From: Aldehydirespirator sp965203575
Lineage (GTDB): Bacteria; Actinomycetota; Acidimicrobiia; Acidimicrobiales; Aldehydirespiratoraceae
Direction: 5' to 3'
Length of the DNA stretch: 64,000 nt
Assembly (NCBI GenBank): GCA_965203575.1
Contig: OZ241894.1
Span: 3,534,001 to 3,598,000 of the forward strand
Shown in pieces: positions 1-7,837 of the stretch. How positions within the stretch are numbered: the first letter of the stretch is position 1; each line of letters begins with the position of its first letter. The notes beneath the pieces are model-generated. The model did no database searches, was not told the DNA's origin, and was given only the letters and a program-made list of their open reading frames with translations. The position numbers were made by a program, and so were the translations under genes.

Positions 1-1
1 G

Positions 2-88
2 CCGCGATGCACCTGCGGCGGCGGCATCGCCGTGGATCCCGTCTCGGTGCTCTGCTGGTCCGGCGCCGAGATCTTCGAAGCAACCTGA
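2..88 (+). CDS. C-terminal end of an unidentified protein, cut by the window edge
   Basis: An open frame enters from the left edge and ends at a TGA after about 28 codons. It contains a CTCGGG stretch and ends GAEIFEAT. No family can be recognised from so short a piece and it could be a chance open frame. It runs toward the convergent hicAB pair, which fits the end of a plus-strand gene. Confidence 0.25.
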   Translation, partial: PRCTCGGGIAVDPVSVLCWSGAEIFEAT

Positions 89-124
89 GTCTCGCGACAC
101 CTGCACGCGTCCTCCAGGGGGCTG

Positions 125-523
125 CTACTGCGCGAGGATCTGGCTGACCCGCTGATGGGAGACGCCCAGGAGCTGTCCGATGTCGCGCATCGGGAAGCCG
201 GCGTCGCTGAGCAGCTTCGCCGCCTCGCGCCTAGCCCTTGCCGCGGCCGCGCTCGCTTCCTCAGCGACGGAGACGGAATGGCGGAGTTCATCCAGGAGCC
301 CGACGACCTCGTCCGGAGGCTGCACCTGGACGTCGATGGGCCCGACTTCGGACTCGTCGATGTCGAGCATCATGGCTATCGCCTCGCGTGCGGTCGCCTC
401 CACCCGGTTGAGGCGCTTGGCCTGAGAGAAGATTCCCCGAAGCTCAGGCACGGTGATCGCCCACCAGTCGCCGGAGCGGACAGCCTCGACGCGATAGCCC
501 TGACTCGTGGCACCCACCGTCAC
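125..523 (-). CDS. hicB: HicB-type antitoxin with C-terminal HTH
   Basis: Probable antitoxin of a type II HicAB module. Residues about 8-75 look like the HicB partial RNase-H-like fold (GDWWAITVPELRG, then a VEATAREAIAMMLD helix). Residues about 95-132 form a helix-turn-helix (MRDIGQLLGVSHQRVSQIL) for DNA binding and autoregulation. The GTG start overlaps the TGA of the upstream toxin gene in a GTGA quartet, so translation is probably coupled. The toxin-first order is usual for hicAB. Function is inferred from motif and gene order. Confidence 0.8.
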   Translation of the reverse strand: MTVGATSQGYRVEAVRSGDWWAITVPELRGIFSQAKRLNRVEATAREAIAMMLDIDESEVGPIDVQVQPPDEVVGLLDELRHSVSVAEEASAAAARARREAAKLLSDAGFPMRDIGQLLGVSHQRVSQILAQ

Positions 524-720
524 CGTCCAGTCATCCTTCGTGCGTCGGCGAGGATTCCCTCAGCCGTCCGCTCGTTTATCTCTCGATGACGCGGAATCAC
601 GAGCCTCTCCCCTCCCAGAACCCATATCTCATGGCTGCCGCCTTGGCGAGCGAGCCTGAGGTCGACGCCGCCGGCCCTGGCCATCGATCTCAAGCGATCC
701 ATGAGTTCTCGCTTCTTCAC
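520..720 (-). CDS. hicA: HicA-type mRNA interferase toxin
   Basis: A 66-residue protein with the HicA double-stranded-RNA-binding-like fold. The hallmark is the catalytic-histidine segment GGSHEIW followed by the RLVIPRHREINERTAEGILADA helix. HicA toxins cleave mRNA and are neutralised by HicB. The start is GTG, and the gene overlaps hicB by 4 bp on the same strand. The approximately 100 bp upstream are AT-richer than the surroundings, as expected for a promoter, but no convincing -35/-10 pair was found. Confidence 0.8.
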   Translation of the reverse strand: MKKRELMDRLRSMARAGGVDLRLARQGGSHEIWVLGGERLVIPRHREINERTAEGILADARRMTGR

Positions 721-974
721 CCGAGGTTTGCTACAATCCTAGACAAGCTAAGTCAAGCATACTAGCCAGTCGATAGGGTTCGGGTGGGGAGCGGGGCCGG
801 CTCCCCGATCATCAGCGCCCGCGATGACGTGTGCCTCGACATCGCCCTGGGTCCCCCTTGCTACGGTTGTGGGCTGTGCGTCCCCAGCAACATTCGACCT
901 CGGTGGTAGACGAGCATCGTCCGATGCGTCCGGTTCATGTGCGGTGGGAAGAACGGACAGAGTCAGTCGAAAGC

Positions 975-2390
975 ATGCCGGGGGGATGTGGCAACTACCT
1001 AGAGTCGCTCCGTCGGACAGCTAGATGCGTTCAAGGCGCCCCAGCTTCGCGTGGTGAACTCGTCGTTCGTATCGCAGATCAGCTCGGTGTAGCCGAGAGT
1101 TACGCGGAAGCGATCAGATCGTTCCTCACGAAAGTGCGATTCATCGGCGAGGACTCGGGCGTGTACGTCCTGCCCGACTTCGTTGAGTTGTGGCTGCAGG
1201 ACGGCGACCCGTCACCCCTCATGGAGATGATGCATCGACGGGTCCGATTCATCGGCGAGATGTTGCACGCTCTCGACCACCCGATTGCGGCCACGGAACT
1301 ACTCCACTGGGCCAAGGAACGGTATGCGTTGGATTGGCAAGACCGACCATCCGGACGACACGAGCTGGACAGGCGCAAGTGTTGGCTGCAATCTGCAGGC
1401 TTGCTGAGGATGAGCGACGAAGGACTCCTATGCAGGACCGACGCGGGCACTGACTTCTTGAATCTGGTCGTGGTCGAACCGCCACTCGCCGACCGTGACA
1501 CCACGCCTCCAGTACCTCCGGCTCGAACGGCGCCACCCGAGGACGCTGACCCGTACGAAGGACCACTGGTCGACGAACCCGTGCCCCACGACGAGCGGCC
1601 TTCGCAAGAAGGTGGTTCCGTCGCTGCACTAGCCGGCCGCATTGTCGCCGCGTCCACTGACACGAGCAACCCAGCGCAGTTCGAGAGCGTGGTCTGCGAG
1701 GCATTCGCCTTCCTAGGTTTCGAGTCGGAGCATCTCGGCGGCTCAGGCAATACGGACGTGCTGCTCTGGGCTCGGCTCGGGCTGGATGCCAGCTACCGGG
1801 TGACGGTCGATGCCAAGACGACTTCGTCGCCTGCGCTGCAGGACCAGCAGGTCGATTGGGTGACGCTGAGCGAGCATCGCGCCAAGCACAAGGCGGACTA
1901 CTCGATGCTCGTGGGACCCAACCCCTCGACTCGCCGGCTGCTCAACCGCGCCCAGCAGCAAGGTGTGGCTGTGCTGTCCTCGGATGCTTTGGCCGACCTG
2001 TGTCTCAGACACGCCGCGCAGCCTCTCGGGCTTGCCGACTACAAGAGCATGTTCCAGAGCGGCGGGACAGTGGACCTCGCTCACATCAAGGAGAAGTCGA
2101 ACGAGGCTGAACGGCTCGCTGCGCTTGCCCGTCGGCTGCTCGATGTCATTGGAGAGGAGGCCGAGCGCTTCGGTCCGGTGATCGCTCGCGACCTCCACCG
2201 AGGACTCGCCCGCGACGAGGGCGACATCGTCGCAACGGAGTCCGAGATACAGAGCCTGCTCCACACGCTCGCGTCACCATTGGTTAGTGCGATCCAAGGC
2301 GATGCGGACGCCGGCTACGTGCTGGCCTGCTCGCCGGCGGTGACCGCCGAGCGGCTTCGCATATTGGGAGCGGTGCTATCCGACGACTGA
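975..2390 (+). CDS. Restriction-endonuclease-like protein (PD-(D/E)XK) with N-terminal winged-helix region
   Basis: About 471 residues. The N-terminal half reads like two winged-helix segments (GELVVRIADQLGVAES... and ATELLHWAKERYALDW...). A Pro/Asp-rich linker follows, then a nuclease-like domain containing GFESEHLGGSGNTDVLL and YRVTVDAKTTSS, the D...(D/E)-x-K pattern of Mrr-like restriction enzymes. The tail after about residue 360 is helical. No methyltransferase is adjacent, so a solitary type IV-like enzyme is possible. The frame is open from GTG 831, but the extra 48 residues look non-protein-like, so ATG 975 is preferred. No clear Shine-Dalgarno site decides it. Confidence 0.65.
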   Translation: MPGGCGNYLESLRRTARCVQGAPASRGELVVRIADQLGVAESYAEAIRSFLTKVRFIGEDSGVYVLPDFVELWLQDGDPSPLMEMMHRRVRFIGEMLHALDHPIAATELLHWAKERYALDWQDRPSGRHELDRRKCWLQSAGLLRMSDEGLLCRTDAGTDFLNLVVVEPPLADRDTTPPVPPARTAPPEDADPYEGPLVDEPVPHDERPSQEGGSVAALAGRIVAASTDTSNPAQFESVVCEAFAFLGFESEHLGGSGNTDVLLWARLGLDASYRVTVDAKTTSSPALQDQQVDWVTLSEHRAKHKADYSMLVGPNPSTRRLLNRAQQQGVAVLSSDALADLCLRHAAQPLGLADYKSMFQSGGTVDLAHIKEKSNEAERLAALARRLLDVIGEEAERFGPVIARDLHRGLARDEGDIVATESEIQSLLHTLASPLVSAIQGDADAGYVLACSPAVTAERLRILGAVLSDD

Positions 2391-2497
2391 ACCTCAGCCC
2401 ATGGGTGCCGTTCAGCCGGGCGGTAGACGTGTCGGCGGTGCTGAATCCGGTGCACGCTGACGCAGTCGGCACTTGTTCATTGATTGATCCCAGGTGT

Positions 2498-3226
2498 TCA
2501 GACCCAGATGTTCATGGGATAGCCGGACTCGTCTACTTGGTCTCTGCCGAGGCACAGAGCGTTGCCCGAGACCACGCGCCTGCACGTCCAAGCGGCGGCT
2601 GCCGCGTCGAGCAGGTCGTCGAGCGAAGGGTGGGGCGGGCCCGGTAGCGGCGTCTGCACGGCAGCCTCGGTGATGTTGGCAAAGTCCATCTTCAAGGCGT
2701 GAAGCCGTTCGACAATGCCTGCCTGGTATCGCTTGCCGACGGACATCGGTTCCCCGGATAGCACTGCGAAGCTCGTCTCTGGGTGCAATTCGACAGCCCG
2801 CGGGCGAACCTCGGGACGAAGATCAGTGCTCGCGAGAGCATCTCGCACCTCCCTGATCTTGGGAAGGAGCGCAAAGCCCTAGGCCGACATGCCGCGGTTC
2901 GCGTGTTTCTTGGACAGTCGGTTCGCCTCCGCATGGCTGTTCGCCATCAGCGTGCACAGCGGCGGCGTCCAGAAGATCGACGACCGTCGGGGCCCGAGCA
3001 ACTCGCGAGCCTCAATGTCCGCAGCCCGCAACTCGGAGCCTGGGAGTCCGATCGGCATGTCTATGCCGACCACGAGGAACCCACGGGATCTCGCGGCAGA
3101 CCACAGCGAGCGAAAGGAGGACCATACCGAGAACTTCACCGGCGACCCGGCGACGACGGCAGTCTCGGCCATGGCCCATCCGGCCCCGGCAGCGTCAACA
3201 CCGGCAACATGCCGCGGCTCGGTCAT
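2498..3226 (-). pseudogene. DUF429 (predicted RNase-H-like nuclease) gene interrupted by one in-frame TAG
   Basis: Two open pieces (codons to 2882 and from 2878 on) lie in the same frame and are separated only by a TAG at 2879-2881. Piece 1 begins VAGVDAAGAGWAMAE and contains VVGIDMPIGLPG and LLGPRRSSIFWTPP. Piece 2 contains LLPKIREV, VELHPETSF, SLDDLLDAAAAAW and a GYPMNIWV end. Together they give the full DUF429 order over about 243 codons. The stop sits where the family usually has Gln (CAG), so a single C-to-T change explains it. The start ATG overlaps the stop of the upstream helicase relic (ATGA). Alternatives are sequencing error or readthrough. Confidence 0.75.
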
Positions 3227-3908
3227 CGGCGACCGGCGTCGACCACGTCGAAGTAGTCGGCGGCTGCGGCGACCGGCTCGCTCGGCTGGCCGTCGTGCAG
3301 CACGAACAGCAGGTCGCGCGCACGTGTCATGGCCACGAACAGAAGAGCAGTCTGCCGGTCGCGGTACCGGCTTCAGTATTCAGGCACCGCAGCTGACGCA
3401 CCACGGCCTGCGGAAGGCCGAACTCACGCAGTTCCGAGTCGCTCCACAGGATGAACAGATCGCCGACGGGTTGTCGACGAGGGTAGAAGGTTCGGTCACG
3501 GGCGGGCTTCGGCTCGTTCTCCTCAAGAGGCGCGCCAGTCTCGTACTGCAGTACACGGTTTGCCTTGTCATCGAAATCGATGCGCAATCGCTTGACTCTG
3601 TTGTAGATCTCGTGAGGACCGTAGAGCAGTGCCAAGACTGTGCGATTGGCAATCTGCCAGACGATGCGGCGGTCACTGCGAGGCCCGCCAACATAGGAGG
3701 CGAATGTCTTCCGCCCGCCCCTGTTGACACCTCGAAGCGGATGGGTCTGGAGTTTGGGGTTGCGGAATGGTTGACGCTGAAGTTCGCCGACGACCCGCGG
3801 GAGTTCATTCGCGTACTGGTCATCACGGCGAATTGCGTTGACACTCTTGAAGTACGACGGTGCGGCCATCACGATGTAGCCGCCATTGGCCCGCCCCTTC
3901 ATGACCAA
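3223..3908 (-). pseudogene. Relic of a UvrD/Rep-type helicase with an N-terminal RelE-like domain
   Basis: The 5' part encodes about 165 residues resembling the toxin-like N-terminal domain found in some UvrD-family helicases (RRIVWQIANRTVLALLYGPHEIY, then DLFILWSDSELREFGLP). It runs almost directly into a different frame (3223-3360) encoding DRQTALLFVAMTRARDLLFV, which is motif VI of UvrD helicases, followed by a short tail and TGA. Walker A, Walker B and motifs Ia-V are absent. The gene has therefore lost its helicase core and frame, with the junction near 3360-3400. Its stop overlaps the DUF429 start, as in an intact operon. Confidence 0.75.
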
Positions 3909-3983
3909 CCTCGCCCGACCGCGGCCGTGTGGCCCACTGTATGCCGGATGATTGAGATGACCGGAGAAACAGCCGTATCTGCC

Positions 3984-4030
3984 GGGGTGATTACCCCATA
4001 TATGGGGGTAACATACCCCAACTTATGGGG
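3984..4030. promoter_or_regulatory. Array of five alternating GGGG/CCCC half-sites (probable operator)
   Basis: Half-sites GGGGT (3984), ACCCC (3993), TGGGG (4003), ACCCC (4015) and TGGGG (4026) alternate in orientation every 9-12 bp, roughly one helical turn. They include a perfect 14-bp palindrome CCCCATATATGGGG (3994-4007) and a second, CCCCA-N5-TGGGG (4016-4030). The array ends 10 bp before a -10-like hexamer of the DUF4143 ATPase gene, so repressor or autoregulator binding is likely. The binding protein is unknown. Confidence 0.7.
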
Positions 4031-4039
4031 AGTTTGAGT

Positions 4040-4052
4040 TAGGTTGGCGTTG
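4040..4052 (+). promoter_or_regulatory. -10 element (TAGGTT) of a probably leaderless transcript
   Basis: TAGGTT (4040-4045) is followed by 6 bp and then the GTG start at 4052. A TANNNT-N6-RTG arrangement places the transcription start at or next to the first codon, which implies a leaderless mRNA. This supports choosing GTG 4052 as the start of the ATPase gene. Confidence 0.5.
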
Positions 4053-5368
4053 TGGGGGACGGTCACTCGCCTGAAACGTACAGCCGCACCGTCGGCGTGC
4101 CAGTGTCGAACGTGTACCTGCCGAGGGTGGTGGACGCCGAGATGGGTGAAGCCTTGCGCGCCTCGCCTGCGGTGCTGATCGAGGGGCCCAGGGCTTGTGG
4201 CAAGACATGGACGGGCCGCCGGTTCGCCGCCGGCGAAGTGTTGATGGACGCCTCGGTCCGGACCCGGCTGGCCGCCAACCTCGATCCGGCGGTGCTGCTC
4301 GACGGATCTCCCCCGCTGCTGCTCGACGAGTGGCAGCTGGCGCCTGACATATGGAACCCGATGCGGCGCGCCTGCGACGACCGGGGACGGCCGGGCCAGT
4401 TCATCCTCACGGGATCCGCCGACCCTCCCGACGACATCACCCGGCACTCGGGAGCGGGCAGGATCCTGAGAGTCCGCATGCGGCCCATGAGCCTGTTCGA
4501 ATCGGGCGAGTCCGACGGCAGCGTGTCGCTGGCCGAACTGTTCGCTCCGGGCCGACGGTCGGCCCCCGACTCGGGCCGTCACCTGGGCGAGATCATGGCG
4601 ATGGCCTGCCGGGGCGGATGGCCGGCCCTGGTCAGCAGCGGCGCCGACCCTACCGCCGCGCTTCGGGTGCTCAGGGGCTACCTGGACGAGATCAGCCGTA
4701 CCGACGTGTCCCGAGTGGACGGTGTGGCCCGCAACCCGGCCGGCGTGCGTCGGCTGCTGGAGTCTGTAGCACGCAACATCGCCTGCGAGGCGAGCTTCGC
4801 CACCCTCGCGGCCGACACCGCGGGAGAGGATCCTGCCATCGACCGCAAGACGGTGTCGTCGTACATGGCGGCCCTCGCACGTCTCTTCGTGGTCGAGGAC
4901 CTCCCGGCCTGGAGGCCCCGCATAACGTCACGCTCGGCGCTGCGCAACGCCCCCAAGCGCCACCTCGCAGACCCGTCACTCGCCGCTGCCGCCCTGGGCG
5001 CCACATCCGAGGCGGTCATGTCGGACCTCAAGTTCACGGGACTGCTCTTCGAGTCGCTGGTCGTGCGGGATCTGCGCGTCTACGGCCAGCCGGCTGGCTG
5101 CGAGATCTCGCACTACCGCGACGGCGGCGGCTTGGAAGTGGACGCCATCGTCAGGCGCCCCGACGGGCAGTGGATCGCCGTGGAGGTCAAACTGGGCGGC
5201 GAGACGGCCATTCATCATGCCGTCCGCACTCTCAGGCGTCTGCACAAGCGCGTCGACACCGACCGCACCGGCGAGCCTGCCAGGCTGGTGGTGGTCACTG
5301 CTGGCGGCTACGGCTACGAGCACCCCGAAGGCGTGACCGTAGTGCCGATCACCGCCCTCGGCCCCTGA
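4052..5368 (+). CDS. AAA-type ATPase with DUF4143 C-terminal domain
   Basis: A 438-residue P-loop ATPase. The Walker A motif GPRACGKT is at about residues 45-52 and Walker B is LLLDEWQ. ILTGSAD is a sensor-like strand. The C-terminal DUF4143 region contains the nuclease-fold-like GGGLEVDAIVRRPDGQWIAVEVKLGG segment (D...E-x-K). Such proteins are widespread as mobile or accessory genes of unsettled role; some authors link them to stress, antitoxin or DNA-handling functions. The gene stands alone behind a half-site array, with an orphan Phd antitoxin convergent 18 bp downstream. The GTG start is supported by the leaderless -10. Confidence 0.8.
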   Translation: MGDGHSPETYSRTVGVPVSNVYLPRVVDAEMGEALRASPAVLIEGPRACGKTWTGRRFAAGEVLMDASVRTRLAANLDPAVLLDGSPPLLLDEWQLAPDIWNPMRRACDDRGRPGQFILTGSADPPDDITRHSGAGRILRVRMRPMSLFESGESDGSVSLAELFAPGRRSAPDSGRHLGEIMAMACRGGWPALVSSGADPTAALRVLRGYLDEISRTDVSRVDGVARNPAGVRRLLESVARNIACEASFATLAADTAGEDPAIDRKTVSSYMAALARLFVVEDLPAWRPRITSRSALRNAPKRHLADPSLAAAALGATSEAVMSDLKFTGLLFESLVVRDLRVYGQPAGCEISHYRDGGGLEVDAIVRRPDGQWIAVEVKLGGETAIHHAVRTLRRLHKRVDTDRTGEPARLVVVTAGGYGYEHPEGVTVVPITALGP

Positions 5369-5386
5369 CCCTCGCGAGAGGTTGCC

Positions 5387-5653
5387 TCAGAACTGTTCGG
5401 GAAGAGGCAGGAGCTTCCCCTCGGCGGCTTCTTGAAGCGAAGTGCGGAGCGACTCGACCAGTTCAGCGTCGCTCATGATGTCGAGGGTTTCCTCGAGCGA
5501 TTCGAGGTCGTCGGGACTCATGAGAACGAACGAGGGCCGGCCATTGCGGGTCACCAGTATGCGATCGTGCTGACGCTCCACCCGATCGGCCATCTCGGAG
5601 AGATGAGCCTTGACCTCGGAGAACGGGAGCATGTCAGTCACGAAAGGGAGCAT
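5387..5653 (-). CDS. Phd/YefM-type antitoxin without a partner toxin
   Basis: An 88-residue protein beginning MLPFVTDMLPFSEVKAHLSEMADRV and continuing ILVTRNGRPSFVLMSPDDLESLEETLDI, the typical DNA-binding and oligomerisation core of Phd/YefM antitoxins. The acidic C-terminus would wrap a RelE/Doc-type toxin. None is adjacent: downstream is the 3' end of the convergent ATPase gene and upstream is uvrB. ATG 5653 is favoured by the -10 element 8 bp upstream; ATG 5632 (MLPFSEV) is the alternative. Confidence 0.8.
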   Translation of the reverse strand: MLPFVTDMLPFSEVKAHLSEMADRVERQHDRILVTRNGRPSFVLMSPDDLESLEETLDIMSDAELVESLRTSLQEAAEGKLLPLPEQF

Positions 5654-5661
5654 GGTTCATG

Positions 5662-5685
5662 ATAATAAATTGACAACCCATGTCA
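5662..5685 (-). promoter_or_regulatory. Promoter/operator of the Phd-type antitoxin gene
   Basis: On the minus strand TATTAT (5667-5662) lies 8 bp before the ATG, giving a leaderless or nearly leaderless message. Just upstream, TGACA-N5-TGTCA (5671-5685) is a perfect inverted repeat well placed for autorepression. It touches the uvrB stop codon. Confidence 0.45.
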
Positions 5686-7755
5686 TCCGCGGATCTCCTG
5701 TAATTCCCGGCGGAGGTCCTTGATCTCGTCGCGCAACCTCGCGGCGTACTCGAAGCGCAGATCGGCGGCGGCCTCGCGCATCTCCTCGTCCAGAGTCCGG
5801 ATCAGGCGATCCAGCTCGGCGTCGGGCAGCTCCCCGAGGTCGGGTCCGTCGCGCCGCCGGCGGGCCGCGGCCAGTCCCCCACCCGACTCGCCGCCCACAT
5901 CAGCATCGGGAACCGGCGCGCCGTCGCGGTCCGGGCGGATCATGGCCAGGATGTCGGTGACCGCCTTGCGGATGGTGGTCGGGTCGATCCCATGAACCTC
6001 GTTGTGGGCCTCCTGGAGGCCCCTGCGCCGCATGGTCTCGGAGATGGCCCGCCGCATCGAGTCGGTGACCACGTCGGCGTACATCACCACCTGGCCGTCC
6101 ACGTTGCGGGCCGCCCGGCCGATGGTCTGGATCAGCGACGTCTCGCTGCGCAGGAAGCCCTCCTTGTCGGCGTCGAGGATGGCCACCAGCGACACCTCGG
6201 GCAGGTCGAGCCCCTCCCGCAGCAGGTTGATCCCCACCAGCACGTCGAACTCCCCCAGCCTCAGGTCCCGCAGGATCTCGATGCGGCGCACGGTGTCCAC
6301 CTCGCTGTGCAGGTAACGCACCCGCAGCCCGAGTTCCAGCAGGTAGTCGGTGAGGTCCTCGGCCATCTTCTTGGTGAGCGTGGTCACCAGCACCCGCTGG
6401 CCCTGCTCCACCCGCTGGCCGATCAGCTCGTGCAGATCGTCGATCTGGCCCTTGGTCGGCTTCACCACCACCTCGGGATCGACCAGGCCCGTGGGCCGCA
6501 CGATCTGCTCCACCACCTGCTCCGAGACCTGCAGCTCGTAGTCCCCCGGCGTGGCCGACATGAAGATCACCTGGTTGAGCCGGCTCATCACCTCGTCGAA
6601 GCGAAGCGGCCGGTTGTCCGCCGCCGACGGCAGCCGGAAGCCGTGCTCGATGAGGGTCTCCTTGCGGCTGCGGTCGCCCTCGTACTGGCCGTGAAGCTGG
6701 GGCACGGCCACGTGCGACTCGTCGATCACCATCAGGAAGTCGGAGGGGAAGTAGTCGAGCAGCGTGTACGGCGACTCGCCCGGACTCCGGCCGTCGATGG
6801 GCGCCGAGTAGTTCTCGATGCCGTTGCAGTAGCCGAGCTCGGCCATCATCTCGAGGTCGTAGCTGGTGCGCATCTGCAGCCGCTGGGCCTCCAGCAGCTT
6901 GCCCTCGGTCTCGAAGTGGGCCAGGCGTGCGGCCAGCTCCACCTCGATGCGCCCGATGGCGGCCTGCATCCGCTCCGCGGTGGTGGCGTAGTGGGTGGCC
7001 GGGAACACCACCAGGTCGTCCAGGGTCTCCAGCCGCTCGCCGGTCAGCGGGTCGACGACGGTGATGCGGTCCACCTCGTCTCCGAAGAGCTCGATCCGTA
7101 CCGCGGTCTCGTCGTAGGCCCGGTGGATCTCGATGGTGTCGCCCCTCACCCGGAACCTGCCCCTGGTCAGGTTCATGTCATTGCGCTCGTACTGCATGTC
7201 CACCAGGCGGCGCAGGATCGACCGCTGGTCGTAGGTGGCTCCCCGGTGCAGCACGAGCAGCTGGGTCTCGTACTCCTCGGGGGAGCCGAGCCCGTAGATG
7301 GCCGACACCGACGCCACCACGATCGTGTCGCGGCGGGTGAGCAGCGCCGAGGTGGCCGAGTGGCGCAGCCGGTCGATCTCGTCGTTCACCGACGAATCCT
7401 TCTCGATGTAGGTGTCGCTGGCCGGCATGTACGCCTCGGGCTGGTAGTAGTCGTAGTAGCTGACGAAATACTCCACCCGGTTGTGCGGGAACAGCTCCCG
7501 CAGCTCATTGGCCAGCTGGGCGGCCAGCGACTTGTTGGGGGCCAGCACCAGCGTGGGCCGCTGGGCCCGCTCGATGGTCCAGGCGATGGTGGCGCTCTTG
7601 CCCGAGCCGGTGATGCCCAGCAGCGTCTGGAAGGGATGCCCGGCGGCCACCCCCGCGGCCAGCGCCTCGATGGCCTTGGGCTGGTCGCCGGCGGGCTCGA
7701 ACGGGGCCACCACCTCGAAGGCCCGCCGATCGCTGGGCACGGTCACCGGCGGCAT
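5683..7755 (-). CDS. uvrB: Excinuclease ABC subunit B (UvrB)
   Basis: The damage-verifying helicase-like subunit of nucleotide excision repair, 690 residues. Walker A is GITGSGKS, with the usual final Thr replaced by Ser. The beta-hairpin that locks onto damaged DNA is visible (YFVSYYDYYQPEAYMP). Other signs are SSVNDEIDRLRHSAT, MVIDESHV, the helicase motif TIGRAARN and a C-terminal UVR motif (FEYAARLRDEIKDLRREL) that contacts UvrC/UvrA. It is cytoplasmic and complete. It stands alone; the next gene upstream (7838) belongs to the catabolic island. Confidence 0.97.
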   Translation of the reverse strand: MPPVTVPSDRRAFEVVAPFEPAGDQPKAIEALAAGVAAGHPFQTLLGITGSGKSATIAWTIERAQRPTLVLAPNKSLAAQLANELRELFPHNRVEYFVSYYDYYQPEAYMPASDTYIEKDSSVNDEIDRLRHSATSALLTRRDTIVVASVSAIYGLGSPEEYETQLLVLHRGATYDQRSILRRLVDMQYERNDMNLTRGRFRVRGDTIEIHRAYDETAVRIELFGDEVDRITVVDPLTGERLETLDDLVVFPATHYATTAERMQAAIGRIEVELAARLAHFETEGKLLEAQRLQMRTSYDLEMMAELGYCNGIENYSAPIDGRSPGESPYTLLDYFPSDFLMVIDESHVAVPQLHGQYEGDRSRKETLIEHGFRLPSAADNRPLRFDEVMSRLNQVIFMSATPGDYELQVSEQVVEQIVRPTGLVDPEVVVKPTKGQIDDLHELIGQRVEQGQRVLVTTLTKKMAEDLTDYLLELGLRVRYLHSEVDTVRRIEILRDLRLGEFDVLVGINLLREGLDLPEVSLVAILDADKEGFLRSETSLIQTIGRAARNVDGQVVMYADVVTDSMRRAISETMRRRGLQEAHNEVHGIDPTTIRKAVTDILAMIRPDRDGAPVPDADVGGESGGGLAAARRRRDGPDLGELPDAELDRLIRTLDEEMREAAADLRFEYAARLRDEIKDLRRELQEIRG

Positions 7756-7837
7756 GTCACCCTGCCCATGGCAGCCGATGGTACCGACGATGCCCGGGGC
7801 AAGGCCACGGGCCGGCTCTGCTCGCGGCTTCTGTGTG

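Noticed and set aside
831..974. Upstream 48 codons of the restriction-like gene
   Set aside because: Open frame from GTG 831, but the peptide looks random and ATG 975 fits the domain start. Some resemblance to mobile intron text was considered, without a matching domain V.
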